Of a stretch of DNA of 64,000 nt, positions 32,513-40,421 are shown piece after piece. Below the pieces are notes generated by a model, which was not told the DNA's origin, searched no databases, and saw only the letters and a list, made by a program, of their open reading frames with translations. Source of the DNA: UBA6912 sp963792895 (GTDB lineage Bacteria > Actinomycetota > Acidimicrobiia > Spongiisociales > UBA5794); contig CAWBYA010000001.1 in the NCBI GenBank assembly GCA_963792895.1, positions 124,001 through 188,000 of the forward strand, read 5' to 3'. How positions within the stretch are numbered: position 1 is the first letter of the stretch; the number at the start of each line of letters is the position of its first letter. The position numbers and the translations under genes are program-made.

Positions 32513-32604
32513 CCCTGGGCCGGGAGTGCCCAGCCGCCCTGCCCTGTTTGGCGCAACGGCCGAACCTCAGGGAGCCTGCCGTGGCCTCGACGTCTCCTGT
32601 GCTG

Positions 32605-33180
32605 TTACGCCCAGGAGAACGACGGCATCTTTGGTGCCGAGTCGCTCGGCAGTCCGTACTTGGTGAGAACGATGCCGAGCAGAATGACGCCAATCGGCAC
32701 CGGACGTGTCGCAAGAATGCTGACCGGGTTCCGGTCCAGAATCGCGACTTCGTCCTCGAGATGGCGGAGCACCCACGTGCTTCGACCGCGCCGTCGCGCA
32801 CCGGCCCGATACAGGACGTAGGCGGCATCCTTGGTGTTGATCCCGTACGTTCCGTGGCTCGCTCCTGCCAGGGCCACCTTGCGTTGTTGTGCATCGACGA
32901 CGACCGGCCAGATGTCACCTGCAACCGCAACCGAACGCAGCCGCCAGCGACTCCCGTCCGGCAGTTCGATTCTCTGACCGGCGCCCAGGAAGATCTTGAA
33001 CCACCCGGCACGTCCCAACAGCGCCAGCCGGAATCCATCGCGGGTCAGTTCGTAGACGGGGAACCGCCACCATCCGATACGGCGTAGTTGCGCCTTCCCG
33101 ACGAGCTGATGGGGGATGGCGAGTTCCTCAATCTCGATTCGGGCCTCGGCGGCGTCCGCTTCCGATGCTCGTTGATCCAT
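32605..33180 (-). CDS. Hypothetical protein with C-terminal membrane segment
   Basis: 191 residues from ATG 33180. Most of the chain is soluble and beta-rich (RFPVYELTRDGFRLALLGRA, QRIELPDGSRWRLRSVAVAG, HGTYGINTKDAAYVLYRAGA, LEDEVAILDRNPV), ending in one hydrophobic helix (PVPIGVILLGIVLTKYG). The strand-turn pattern resembles tubby-like/scramblase-type barrels, but I cannot prove that. Convergent with the TfoX-like gene. No function assigned. Confidence 0.7.
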   Translation of the reverse strand: MDQRASEADAAEARIEIEELAIPHQLVGKAQLRRIGWWRFPVYELTRDGFRLALLGRAGWFKIFLGAGQRIELPDGSRWRLRSVAVAGDIWPVVVDAQQRKVALAGASHGTYGINTKDAAYVLYRAGARRRGRSTWVLRHLEDEVAILDRNPVSILATRPVPIGVILLGIVLTKYGLPSDSAPKMPSFSWA

Positions 33181-33572
33181 GGTCTCTCGTTGCAAGCTAG
33201 TCGGGGGTCATGTCATTCGGGCCGAGTGGTCACGCATCACCTGCGCGCCTCTTCGTCTTACCGGCGCAAAATGGGTAGTGGCTAGAGGCAACCGACCTCA
33301 GCGCCGCGCCGACCGGCAACACCTGCCGAAGCGAGCTCACCGGCCTCAGTCTCGATGGACTGGTCCGGTTTGGCTGCCGACGTCAATGTCCGCACCAGCT
33401 CGATCACCAGACCTGCGAGCGGCACCGGGAGGAGCACGAACCACAGAAGACGTCGATTGCCGGCACAAGCTGGGACGCTGGTTCGGCATCCCTCACGGCG
33501 ATCGGCCTGACTCCCCCGCCGCACACCCCGAGGTACTGTCGGCCCAACGTTGCCCACCCGTCGGGAGATCCC
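33181..33572. other. 392-bp intergenic region
   Basis: Lies between a minus-strand hypothetical gene and the isochorismatase-like gene. On the minus strand a short hydrophobic reading (LLWFVLLPVPLAGLVIEL) occurs around 33390-33450, but it has no start codon or RBS, so I do not call it. No structure or repeat recognised. Confidence 0.35.
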
Positions 33573-34214
33573 GTGACCCTCAGCCAACCACGCCAACTGA
33601 TCGAGGGTTCCCCCGTCCTGGTAGTGATCGACATCCAAGGCGGTGCGCCTCCCAGCGGAGGGGCGGCCGCTCTCCCATTCATGCCCGGCTATCAAGACGC
33701 CATGGATCGAGTACCTGCACTGATAACCGGGGCGCGCGAGTGCGGCATCCCAATCGTGTTCTTCCAGGAGGCCCATCGTCGGAACCTCGTCGACTTCGGC
33801 CGCGAGTTGGACGGAGCAGAAGACGTCCATCTCCTCGAAGGCGACTCGGGAACTGAGGTCGCCGCAGCTCTCGGCATGCGACCGGACGACTACTTCATCC
33901 GCAAGCGCAGGTATTCGTGCTTCTTCGGCACCGAGTTCGAGATACTGCTCAAGGGACTGAAGGCCACCACCCTCATCCTGGTCGGCGGCCACACAGATGT
34001 CTGCGTGCACTACACCTTCGTCGACGCCCACCAGCACGACTACTTCTGCCGGGTGGTCGAGGACTGCGTAGCCGGCTCGAGCGCGGAGGCTCACGAGTCG
34101 GCACTGCGCGCGATGGAGTACCTCCAGACCGGGGCCCGGCGTTCGTCTGCGGACGTCATAGAGGCGTTCGAGCACCACGCCCGCCACGCCGCCTCTGATC
34201 GCACGCACGCTTGA
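33573..34214 (+). CDS. Isochorismatase-family cysteine hydrolase
   Basis: A 213-residue cysteine hydrolase with the Asp-Lys-Cys triad: Asp20 in VLVVIDIQG, Lys111 in YFIRKRRYSCFFGT and Cys144 in LVGGHTDVCVHYT, plus the preceding cis-peptide GGH. Members hydrolyse isochorismate, nicotinamide, ureidoacrylate, N-carbamoyl compounds and others; nothing here discriminates. GTG 33573. It precedes the divergent-looking TetR promoter by 116 bp, so it may or may not share that regulation. Confidence 0.9.
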   Translation: MTLSQPRQLIEGSPVLVVIDIQGGAPPSGGAAALPFMPGYQDAMDRVPALITGARECGIPIVFFQEAHRRNLVDFGRELDGAEDVHLLEGDSGTEVAAALGMRPDDYFIRKRRYSCFFGTEFEILLKGLKATTLILVGGHTDVCVHYTFVDAHQHDYFCRVVEDCVAGSSAEAHESALRAMEYLQTGARRSSADVIEAFEHHARHAASDRTHA

Positions 34215-34293
34215 CCCACGCTGACGCGTTCGCCGACGTGCGCCGACGTGCGCTCCGGTTCGCGAAGGCACCCGAACGGGCAGACCAAACGGG

Positions 34294-34323
34294 TTGACCA
34301 GTGGTAGTTACCACTGGTAATCT
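34294..34323 (+). promoter_or_regulatory. Leaderless promoter with embedded TetR operator
   Basis: A -35 TTGACC (34294-34299) and a -10 TAATCT (34318-34323) are 18 bp apart; the predicted start falls on the A of the TetR ATG at 34330, giving a leaderless message. Between them is a perfect palindrome with 10-bp arms ACCAGTGGTA (34297-34306) and TACCACTGGT (34309-34318) around GT. The geometry fits autorepression by the TetR protein it drives. Confidence 0.82.
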
Positions 34324-34329
34324 GAGCGA

Positions 34330-35010
34330 ATGGGCAAGACGCTCAGAACCGGGCCCACGGCGGACCGATTCGTCGAGACGGCGCTCGATCTCATCGCCGA
34401 GAGCGGCGGTTCGGAGAAGGTCAATCTGCGGCAGATCTCTCGCAGGATTGGCTGCGCTCACACCAACGCCTACAACTACTTCGCCGGCTATCAGGATCTG
34501 CTGTGGGCCGCATTCCGTCGCACTCTTGCCATCTACGGCGAGTGGCTCACCAACGACCTCGACGAGTCACTTTCCCACGACGAGTGTCTGCGCCGGCTCC
34601 TCGTCAACCTCGCCACGTTCCCCCAGGCGCACCCCGGTCTCTATCGATTCATCGCATCGGATCCCCTGCCGAGCAGCCCCATACCCGCCGACATTCTCGA
34701 CACCGTGAGCCGCATGAAGAGATGGCTCTCCGAGACCCTCGGCGCCGTGTCCGGAGCGGTGGTCGGTGCGCACGATGCAGCGACCATCGCCGACATCGTC
34801 TTGGCCTACGTCGATGGCGAGACGCTCAACCTCATCAACCAGCGGGTGGTACCCGGCGAGGATGTTCACGGTCGCATCGTGCACAACGCCATGCGGGTCT
34901 ACGGGTTGCTCGTCGCCGATGCAGCGAATGGCACGCCATCGACGAGAGCAGACGCTCCTCATCCGCCGTTCCCGAAGCTGCATGCCGGCCCTGTCGAAAG
35001 AGGCGAGTGA
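34330..35010 (+). CDS. TetR/AcrR-family transcriptional regulator
   Basis: A 226-residue repressor. The N-terminal helix-turn-helix spans roughly residues 12-58 (ADRFVETALDLIAESGG, LRQISRRIGCAHTNAYNYFA, with AYNYF as the recognition-helix end), followed by an all-helical ligand domain typical of the family. It sits directly at a promoter carrying a perfect 22-bp palindrome and is followed at once by two small membrane proteins (next start 1 bp after its stop), which it presumably controls. Ligand unknown. Confidence 0.92.
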   Translation: MGKTLRTGPTADRFVETALDLIAESGGSEKVNLRQISRRIGCAHTNAYNYFAGYQDLLWAAFRRTLAIYGEWLTNDLDESLSHDECLRRLLVNLATFPQAHPGLYRFIASDPLPSSPIPADILDTVSRMKRWLSETLGAVSGAVVGAHDAATIADIVLAYVDGETLNLINQRVVPGEDVHGRIVHNAMRVYGLLVADAANGTPSTRADAPHPPFPKLHAGPVERGE

Positions 35011-35011
35011 C

Positions 35012-35443
35012 GTGGCAATCGTATGGGGTGCCGTTCTCGTCGTGTTGTCTGCCGTGTGTTGGGGCGGCCAGGCCGTCGCGTGGTTCTCTCCACAGACGGC
35101 GATCCGCCTGTCCCTCACCGAGGCGGAGCCCGATGTCGAGCCTGCGTTCTACGCAGACGTCCGTGGCGAGGCAGTCTGGGACACGCTCACCCTCTGGGTC
35201 ACGATCGTGGCGGGCGTCGGGCTGATGGCGGGGCACGCCGCGTGGCCCTACTTCGGTCTCGCCGGAGGTGCGGTGTACGTGTACTTCGCCGGACGGGGAC
35301 TGCTCACGCGCCGGACCATGCAGCGACGCGGGCTGCGGATCGGGACGGCGCAGAACGTGGCGTCCGCATATGTGGCCTTCACGACATGGGGCGTCATGGG
35401 TGTCGTGACGGTGATCTCCGCTGCGGTCTCCCTCGCGGCGTAG
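35012..35443 (+). CDS. Four-helix membrane protein in TetR operon
   Basis: 143 residues from GTG 35012 (AGAGGCGAG upstream). Four hydrophobic segments: AIVWGAVLVVLSAVCWGG, TLTLWVTIVAGVGLMAGH, AWPYFGLAGGAVYVYFAG and VAFTTWGVMGVVTVISAAV. The periplasmic-side loop holds SLTEAEPDVEPAFYADVRGE. The TetR-membrane protein arrangement suggests an efflux or stress-related role, but this is not a recognised transporter family (SMR and DoxX motifs absent). Confidence 0.8.
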   Translation: MAIVWGAVLVVLSAVCWGGQAVAWFSPQTAIRLSLTEAEPDVEPAFYADVRGEAVWDTLTLWVTIVAGVGLMAGHAAWPYFGLAGGAVYVYFAGRGLLTRRTMQRRGLRIGTAQNVASAYVAFTTWGVMGVVTVISAAVSLAA

Positions 35444-35478
35444 CGCAACAGATACGTCTGGGACAGAAGGAGAAGGCG

Positions 35479-35916
35479 ATGGAAGTCACACCCCTCACGT
35501 GGATCGTGGCCGTCGGGGGTCTGCTGCTGATCGTGCTCCTCGGCGGGTTCCAAGTAGTCGCACTTCTGAGGCCGCGCAGCGAGTGGGTCATCGCACATGT
35601 CTACGGTGGGAGCCCTGAGGGCACGGACCCACTCGCGTATTTCGCCTTCAACCAGGGCTATGCCTGGGCGGACCCGCTGTTCTGGGCGCCGCTGCAGATC
35701 GTCGGGAGCATCGGCATGGTGCTCGGGCAGCGGTGGGGGTTCCTGCTCGCACTCATGGCGTCGGTCCCGTTTTGGTATTCGGCCATTCCGCTCTTCATCT
35801 GGGACCGCGACATGGGATTTCGCCAGAACACACCGAGCTATTGGGGCGTGTGGGGCATGTTCCCGGCATTCGGAATCATCGCCGGGGCGTATTGCCTCGT
35901 CCGACTCCTCCAATAG
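35479..35916 (+). CDS. Second small membrane protein in TetR operon
   Basis: 145 residues, four hydrophobic segments (WIVAVGGLLLIVLLGGFQVV, LFWAPLQIVGSIGMVLGQRW, FLLALMASVPFWYSAIPLFI, GMFPAFGIIAGAYCLVRLL). Conserved-looking aromatic/acidic loop with FNQGYAWADPLFW and WDRDMGFRQNTPSYWG. AGAAGGAGAAGG precedes ATG 35479, 35 bp after the previous gene. Resembles small uncharacterised membrane proteins found beside TetR regulators; function unknown. Confidence 0.8.
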   Translation: MEVTPLTWIVAVGGLLLIVLLGGFQVVALLRPRSEWVIAHVYGGSPEGTDPLAYFAFNQGYAWADPLFWAPLQIVGSIGMVLGQRWGFLLALMASVPFWYSAIPLFIWDRDMGFRQNTPSYWGVWGMFPAFGIIAGAYCLVRLLQ

Positions 35917-36098
35917 ACCGTCAGCAGGAGACACGGCGGCATGCGTATCGACGCACCTCGGGACCGACGACCATCTCCTTTCGAGGAGCGGACGACGAAC
36001 CCCGGCGCAAATCGCCTCGAAGACGGTCTCGTCCTGCGCCACCCTCCCCGGCCATCGACTGCCCGAACTCGACCGGAGAGTCCGGCATCGAGTCACTG

Positions 36099-36110
36099 GT
36101 ATATTACATG
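36099..36110 (+). promoter_or_regulatory. Shared promoter/operator element, site 1
   Basis: GTATATTACATG, 38 bp before the first AhpD-like gene. It contains TATATT as a -10 candidate and a GTA-n3-TAC inverted repeat. The same 12 bases recur at 41840-41851, and a 9/12 match lies at 50467-50478 on the minus strand, all ahead of genes of one putative pathway. No consensus -35 is visible. The adjacent GntR protein is the obvious candidate binder (inference). Confidence 0.6.
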
Positions 36111-36147
36111 GCAGCAGGAACGCCGGCCGTCACGCCGAGGAAGTGCA

Positions 36148-36798
36148 ATGGCAACTCACATCGATTCACCACGCCCAATCCAGACGGAATTGGCCGAAGA
36201 GGGGGAGGCCGAGGCCTTCATAGCGTACCCGGCGATCGGGGAGCATCTGGAGCACGTCCCGATGAACGTGCGACCCGACCTCTCGTACTACGTCTCCCGA
36301 ATGGGGTTTCTGCCGAACACGTTGAAGCTGTATCTCCACGTTCCTTGGGCGGCCGAGTATCTCTTCCGACTCAACAACGCCATCATGCGCGACGAACGCA
36401 ATTCGCTGTCCGAGCACTTCAAGTACAGGCTGTCGTTCATTGCCAGTAGGGACAACGTGTGCCGCTACTGCACCGCCCACACGGTGCTCGTCCTCAAGAA
36501 CCGTTGGGGCTACTCCGAAGAGGAGCTCGAGAAGATCCTCAAGCTGGAGGATCCGGTTGACGAGCGGGAGGCGGTTGCCCGTGAGTTCGTCGCGGCGGCG
36601 AGCTCGGATCCGACTGGCGTTCCCGAGGACCTGCTGCAACGTCTTGGTGAGCATTTCACCCCGCAGGAAGCGATGGAGATCGTCCTTCTCGTCGGGTTCT
36701 GGAAGATGTACAACACGATGCACTCGGCGATGCGAGCGCCGCTCGAGGATCCCGTGCTTCCCTACAGCCATTGGGTCGACGTCGCACCGGACGACTGA
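36148..36798 (+). CDS. AhpD/carboxymuconolactone-decarboxylase-like protein (first copy)
   Basis: A 216-residue all-alpha CMD-fold protein of the peroxidase-related type. Seen: MGFLPNTLKLYLHVPWAAEY, SEHFKYRLSFIASRDNVCRY and the AhpD catalytic motif CRYCTAH (Cys105, Cys108, His111), then EEELEKILKLEDPVDEREAV and EAMEIVLLVGFWKMYNTM. The CxxC-x2-H arrangement suggests thiol-peroxidase or reductase chemistry rather than lactone decarboxylation. GAGGAAG precedes ATG 36148. Its sister gene at 41907 has the same layout and upstream element. Followed by a GntR regulator after 32 bp. Confidence 0.9.
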   Translation: MATHIDSPRPIQTELAEEGEAEAFIAYPAIGEHLEHVPMNVRPDLSYYVSRMGFLPNTLKLYLHVPWAAEYLFRLNNAIMRDERNSLSEHFKYRLSFIASRDNVCRYCTAHTVLVLKNRWGYSEEELEKILKLEDPVDEREAVAREFVAAASSDPTGVPEDLLQRLGEHFTPQEAMEIVLLVGFWKMYNTMHSAMRAPLEDPVLPYSHWVDVAPDD

Positions 36799-36830
36799 AC
36801 CGCCCGAACGTATCGCACGGAAGGCAACGA

Positions 36831-37487
36831 GTGAAACCACGAATACCCGCTATCGAGCGGACCGACAGTCTTGCCCAGCAAGCCTATCGGCTGCTGCGGC
36901 TCGCCATCCAACGCCAGGAGCTCGTACGAGACACCTTCTATAGCGAGAGCGAGCTCGCCGAGTTCATGGGTATCTCCCGGACGCCCGTCAGGGAAGCGCT
37001 GATCGAGCTCGCGCGGGAGGGTCTCGTCGAGATCATCCCGCAGCGCGGGTTCCGACTCCACGTACTCGACGAAGACGACCGGAGAGAGGTCTTCGAGCTC
37101 CGTGAGGTGCTCGAAGCCCATGTGGCGGAGCAGCTGGCGAAGCAGGCCACCCCAGACGACGTGAAGCAGCTCGGTGCACTCCTCGACCGCCAGCGAGCGC
37201 TCGTTGACGACCCGGACGCCTTCCTCGAGGTCGACGAGGAGTTCCACATGCTCATGCCCCAGCTCGTCGGGCTGCGACTCGGACACCAGATGCTGGGGAC
37301 GCTGCGCGGTGCGATGTGGCTGCTCGGAAGTTCGGCGCTTGCGCTTCCCGAGCGCATCCCAACGGTCCTCGAGGAACACGCGGCAATCCTGCACGCCATC
37401 GAGGCAGGAGATGCCGCGGCGGCACGACGTGCGGTGAAGCGTCACGTGAAGCGGAGTGCGGCGGCGGCAGCGGCAAAGGCCAAGTGA
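36831..37487 (+). CDS. GntR-family (FCD type) transcriptional regulator
   Basis: 218 residues from GTG 36831 (GGAAGGCAACGA upstream). N-terminal winged helix about residues 5-75: QQAYRLLRLAIQRQELV, YSESELAEFMGISRTPVREA (GntR hallmark), LVEIIPQRGFRLHVLDEDD. The C-terminal all-helical FCD domain contains FELREVLEAHVAEQLAK, VDEEFHMLMPQL (metal-type His) and EEHAAILHAIEAGDAAAARR. FCD regulators usually respond to small carboxylates. Located between the first AhpD-like gene and ubiX, so it is the likely controller of the UbiD regulon and of its own transcript. Confidence 0.92.
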   Translation: MKPRIPAIERTDSLAQQAYRLLRLAIQRQELVRDTFYSESELAEFMGISRTPVREALIELAREGLVEIIPQRGFRLHVLDEDDRREVFELREVLEAHVAEQLAKQATPDDVKQLGALLDRQRALVDDPDAFLEVDEEFHMLMPQLVGLRLGHQMLGTLRGAMWLLGSSALALPERIPTVLEEHAAILHAIEAGDAAAARRAVKRHVKRSAAAAAAKAK

Positions 37488-37490
37488 CGG

Positions 37491-38054
37491 TCAGATACCA
37501 GACCAGCGGTCGATGAGGCCCGCATCGATCCCGAACTGATCGAGGATCTTGGTGGTCGTGTGATCGACGAGCGCTTCGATCGTCTGCGGCCGCGTGTAGA
37601 AGCCGGGCACAGGCGGGAGGATCACCGCCCCCGCCTCGGTCAGGTTGGTCATGGTTCGAAGGTGGCCGAGGTGGAGAGGCGTCTCGCGCACGACGAGCAC
37701 CAATCGGCGTCGTTCCTTGAGGCACACGTCCGCAGCGCGGGCGATGAGGGTGGCGTCGTATCCATGGGCTATCGCACTCATGGTCTTGATCGAGCAGGGG
37801 GCGACCACCATGCCATCAGTGAGGAACGTGCCGGACGCGAGGGCGGCGCCGACGTCCTTGTCGGCATATACGACATCGGCGAGGCCCTTGATGTCTGCGG
37901 GTTCGTACGCCGTCTCGTAAGCGATCGTTGCCTCAGCCCCCGAGGTCACCACGAGGTGGGTCTCGACATTTTCGATGCCCGCGAGCACTTCGACGAGACG
38001 AGCCCCATAAATGGCGCCACTGGAGCCTGAGATCCCAACGATGATGCGGTGCAT
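37491..38054 (-). CDS. ubiX: UbiX-type flavin prenyltransferase (prFMN synthase)
   Basis: 187 residues, the normal UbiX/Pad1 length. It transfers a dimethylallyl group from dimethylallyl phosphate to FMN, making the prenylated FMN cofactor needed by UbiD decarboxylases. Seen: MHRIIVGISGSSGAIYGARL (flavin-phosphate loop), HLVVTSGAEATIAYET, MVVAPCSIKTMSAIAHGYD, LVLVVRETPLHLGHLRTM (substrate-binding Arg/Glu) and VILPPVPGFYTRPQTIE. Convergent with the GntR gene (3-bp gap) and divergent from a type 2 IPP isomerase, whose product is the parent of the prenyl donor. Its partner is most likely the UbiD homologue at 40422. Confidence 0.95.
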   Translation of the reverse strand: MHRIIVGISGSSGAIYGARLVEVLAGIENVETHLVVTSGAEATIAYETAYEPADIKGLADVVYADKDVGAALASGTFLTDGMVVAPCSIKTMSAIAHGYDATLIARAADVCLKERRRLVLVVRETPLHLGHLRTMTNLTEAGAVILPPVPGFYTRPQTIEALVDHTTTKILDQFGIDAGLIDRWSGI

Positions 38055-38118
38055 GGCCAGCCACTGTTGCGCCTCACCGGCGGGGCGTCAACTGAGCCGC
38101 GTGTGGTAGCTTCGCAAG
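38055..38118. promoter_or_regulatory. 64-bp divergent promoter, ubiX / IPP isomerase
   Basis: On the plus strand a TAGCTT -10 (38107-38112) is six bases before the isomerase GTG, implying a leaderless transcript. On the minus strand TTGACG (38091 to 38086) could be the -35 for ubiX with a weak AACAGT -10 (38068 to 38063). The two promoters overlap, so expression of ubiX and the isomerase could be coupled. Confidence 0.5.
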
Positions 38119-39219
38119 GTGTCCACCGGCGACAGTCATCGCCACAGCATCGAAGAGCGCAAGCGTCAGCAGCTTCATCTTGCCCTCGCTTCGTCGTCGC
38201 AGAGCACGGTTTCGCCACTCTGGGACGACGTGTACCTCGTGCCGTCCGCGATGCCGGAGGTGTCCGTTGCCGAGGTGGGGCTCGCCGTCGACTTCCTGGG
38301 CCACCGACTCGATGCTCCCATCCTCATCAGCGGCATGACCGGTGGCCACCGCGATGCTGTCATCATCAATCGGCGCCTCGGCGAGCTCGCCCAGAACCTG
38401 AACATCGCCGTCGGCGTTGGTAGTCAGCGAGCTGCGCTCGTCGACGAGACGCTCGTAGGCTCGTATGCGGCCGTGCGCGAAGCGGCCCCCCATGCTCTGG
38501 TGCTCGCCAACATCGGCGCATCTCAACTGGTCAGGCAGGCTGGCAGCCGAGCGCTCGACACGAACGACCTCCGGCGCGTCATCGACATGGTCGAGGCGCA
38601 GGCGCTCGCCATTCATCTCAATGTGCTCGAAGAGCTCGTCCAGCCGGAAGGGGATCAAACGTCGACGGGGATCCTCGATGCGATCGCTCGTGTCGTCGAG
38701 TCGATCGACGTCCCCGTGATCGTCAAGGAAACCGGGGCCGGTATGGACCGGGGCACTGCAAAGCGACTGGTCGGCGCAGGCGTCGCAGCCGTAGACGTTG
38801 GGGGGCTCGGCGGCACCAACTTCGCGCGAGTCGAGTCGCAGCGCGCCGCCGATGCCGGCGATGTGCGCCGAGCGCGGTTGGGGGCAACCTTCAGCGCCTG
38901 GGGCATCCCCACGGCGGCGGCCATCCTCGAGGTCCGTGGGGCCGGCGTTCCAGTCGTGGCGACGGGAGGAGTACGCAACGGCCTGGACGCCGCCAAGGCC
39001 ATCGCACTGGGAGCCGACGTGGTTGGCGTCGGCAGGCCGATGCTCATCGCCGCCGTCGAGGGGGCATCACAACTCGAGCAGGCTGCGGGACTGTTGCTGG
39101 ACGAGCTTCGAACGGCGCTCGTGCTCACGGCGAGCGCTTCGGTGGGAGCTCTGCAGCATGCGCCCGTCGTGCTCACCGGCCTTCTGCATCAATGGAACGA
39201 AGCGCTCGAAAGGCGATGA
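38119..39219 (+). CDS. fni: Type 2 isopentenyl-diphosphate delta-isomerase
   Basis: FMN- and NADPH-requiring isomerase interconverting IPP and DMAPP, 366 residues. Seen: RQQLHLALA, the block APILISGMTGGHRDAVIINR, IAVGVGSQRAALVDE, ALAIHLNVLEELVQPEGD (catalytic QPEGD), VPVIVKETGAGMDRGTAKRL, VDVGGLGGTNFARVE and VVATGGVRNGLDAAKAIALG (FMN phosphate site). GTG 38119, probably leaderless. In place of a general isoprenoid operon it sits head-to-head with ubiX. DMAPP, after dephosphorylation, supplies the dimethylallyl group of prFMN, so a link is chemically sensible (inference). Confidence 0.95.
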   Translation: MSTGDSHRHSIEERKRQQLHLALASSSQSTVSPLWDDVYLVPSAMPEVSVAEVGLAVDFLGHRLDAPILISGMTGGHRDAVIINRRLGELAQNLNIAVGVGSQRAALVDETLVGSYAAVREAAPHALVLANIGASQLVRQAGSRALDTNDLRRVIDMVEAQALAIHLNVLEELVQPEGDQTSTGILDAIARVVESIDVPVIVKETGAGMDRGTAKRLVGAGVAAVDVGGLGGTNFARVESQRAADAGDVRRARLGATFSAWGIPTAAAILEVRGAGVPVVATGGVRNGLDAAKAIALGADVVGVGRPMLIAAVEGASQLEQAAGLLLDELRTALVLTASASVGALQHAPVVLTGLLHQWNEALERR

Positions 39220-39220
39220 G

Positions 39221-39700
39221 ATGGACCCGACGCTGCTCGAAGCCTTCCTCGAGGCAATCGCTCTCCTGCCGACGGGGTCGGGCGGTCGGGCCGTCATCGC
39301 AGTCGTCGACTCAACGCCGCCGGCGGTGGCGATGCTGGCGACCGGCAGCGTGTACTGCGCCGACGAAATGGTCCGGCTTGCAGTCGAGAGCTCGAGCTCA
39401 TTCGCTGCCGCGCAAGGGCGCAGCGCAACCCTCTTGACCGCCACCGACACGCTGGTGCTGCGGGTCTCGATCGCGCCGCTCACGACCGTTGCCCATGGAT
39501 CCGTCTCGGTCGTCTCGGGCCCGATCGTTGCCATCCGGCCGTCGGTCGAGCTGCCGTGGTCGCTCTCGCTGTCCTTCGTCCCCAGCGGCGCCCCGGGCGC
39601 TGCGCGCTTCGTCGAGTACTGGCGAGCCTGCCGTGCCTGGCTCCGGGATCCATCCTCCGGTCCGCCACCCGAGCGGCCCACCGCGAGCCCTGGCCGGTGA
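39221..39700 (+). CDS. Hypothetical protein, possible PNPOx-like split barrel
   Basis: 159 residues, starting 1 bp after the isomerase stop. The pattern AVIAVVDSTPPAVAMLATGS / ADEMVRLAVESSSSFAAAQG / SATLLTATDTLVLRVSIAPL resembles small FMN-binding split-barrel (pyridoxamine-phosphate-oxidase-like) proteins. Characteristic flavin residues are not clear, so this is a suggestion only. The C-terminal ~20 residues are a Pro/Arg-rich tail. Co-transcribed with the isomerase. Confidence 0.65.
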   Translation: MDPTLLEAFLEAIALLPTGSGGRAVIAVVDSTPPAVAMLATGSVYCADEMVRLAVESSSSFAAAQGRSATLLTATDTLVLRVSIAPLTTVAHGSVSVVSGPIVAIRPSVELPWSLSLSFVPSGAPGAARFVEYWRACRAWLRDPSSGPPPERPTASPGR

Positions 39701-39729
39701 CGCTGCGGTCGGCGAATCGATCGACGGCC

Positions 39730-40047
39730 TCAGGTTGTGCGCTCGAACTCGTGGTCTTCGACAACGTGCCAGCGGACCGTTCCGTGGAACGGCGGGAAGT
39801 TCGCCATGTCGGCCTTGGTGATGCGCCGATGGTCTGAGGTCACGGCTTTCTGAAGGTCTGCGACGTTGTCGAAGACCAGTCGGGTGATCATGAAGAGCTC
39901 ACCCTCACCGTCTCCGCGCATGATCTCGATGCGACGCAGCTCCGGAAAGCCCCAGACGAGCGGCAGGTGCTCGTCGACGTAGTACCGGAAGAAGGCCCCA
40001 GGATCCTCCGGCCTGCCGTCGTAGTGGATCAGGTACGAAGCCGTCAC
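39730..40047 (-). CDS. EthD-like ferredoxin-fold protein
   Basis: 105 residues from GTG 40047, which overlaps the cupin stop (GTGA). Seen: TASYLIHYDGRPEDPGAFFR, YYVDEHLPLVWGFPELRRIE and MITRLVFDNVADLQKAVTSD followed by DMANFPPFHGTVRWHVVE. The (Y)xGxPxDPxAFxxYYxxxHxPL layout is the EthD/dimeric alpha-beta barrel family, found with many ring-cleavage and ether-degradation gene sets. Some of these families catalyse decarboxylation or lactone isomerisation; the specific reaction is unknown. Last gene of the ubiD-cupin-EthD operon. Confidence 0.85.
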   Translation of the reverse strand: MTASYLIHYDGRPEDPGAFFRYYVDEHLPLVWGFPELRRIEIMRGDGEGELFMITRLVFDNVADLQKAVTSDHRRITKADMANFPPFHGTVRWHVVEDHEFERTT

Positions 40048-40386
40048 GTCGTGAAGCCGTACCGGAACTCGACGAGGAGGCAGCCTCCGTCGCTTCGGTA
40101 CGGCCCATGCGGCATACCCACCGGTCGACATGCGTACATCCCCGGCGTGATACGTCTCGCCGAGGGTCAGGTCCGTGAGGTCACCCTCCATGAGGTATGC
40201 CTCCTCACGGAAGTCATGGCGGAACACACCGAGGTCGCTGGTGTCGGTTCCAGGGTCGAGCCGGGCGAGCCGCGTGTAGGCACCTGTGGCGGGATCCTCA
40301 GAGAGGATCTTCTCCCAGAACCCCGGTGGACCGGCCGGTCGCCACTCTGCCTCGGGTGTGTGGAACTCGAGTTCTGGCTTACCCAT
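40044..40386 (-). pseudogene. Cupin-domain protein with a one-base insertion
   Basis: ATG 40386 (GAGGAGG upstream) begins a ~113-residue single cupin: LEFHTPEAEWRPAGPPGFWE, LARLDPGTDTSDLGVFRHDF, EEAYLMEGDLTDLTLGETYH. After HAG at about 40140-40143 the sequence has GGGG where GGG would continue the cupin. Dropping one G gives MYACRPVGMPHGPYRSDGGC then LLVEFRYGFTT and a stop at 40044. The uncorrected frame instead fuses the cupin out of register to the EthD gene. Homopolymer context makes a sequence error likely, so this is probably a functional metal-binding cupin of the ubiD operon. Confidence 0.82.
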
Positions 40387-40421
40387 GACGCCTCCTCGCG
40401 TTGGTGGTCTGCCGGCGGGCG

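Noticed and set aside
33390..33460. Minus-strand hydrophobic peptide before the isochorismatase gene
   Set aside because: No in-frame ATG/GTG/TTG or RBS near it; it is only part of a long shadow frame.
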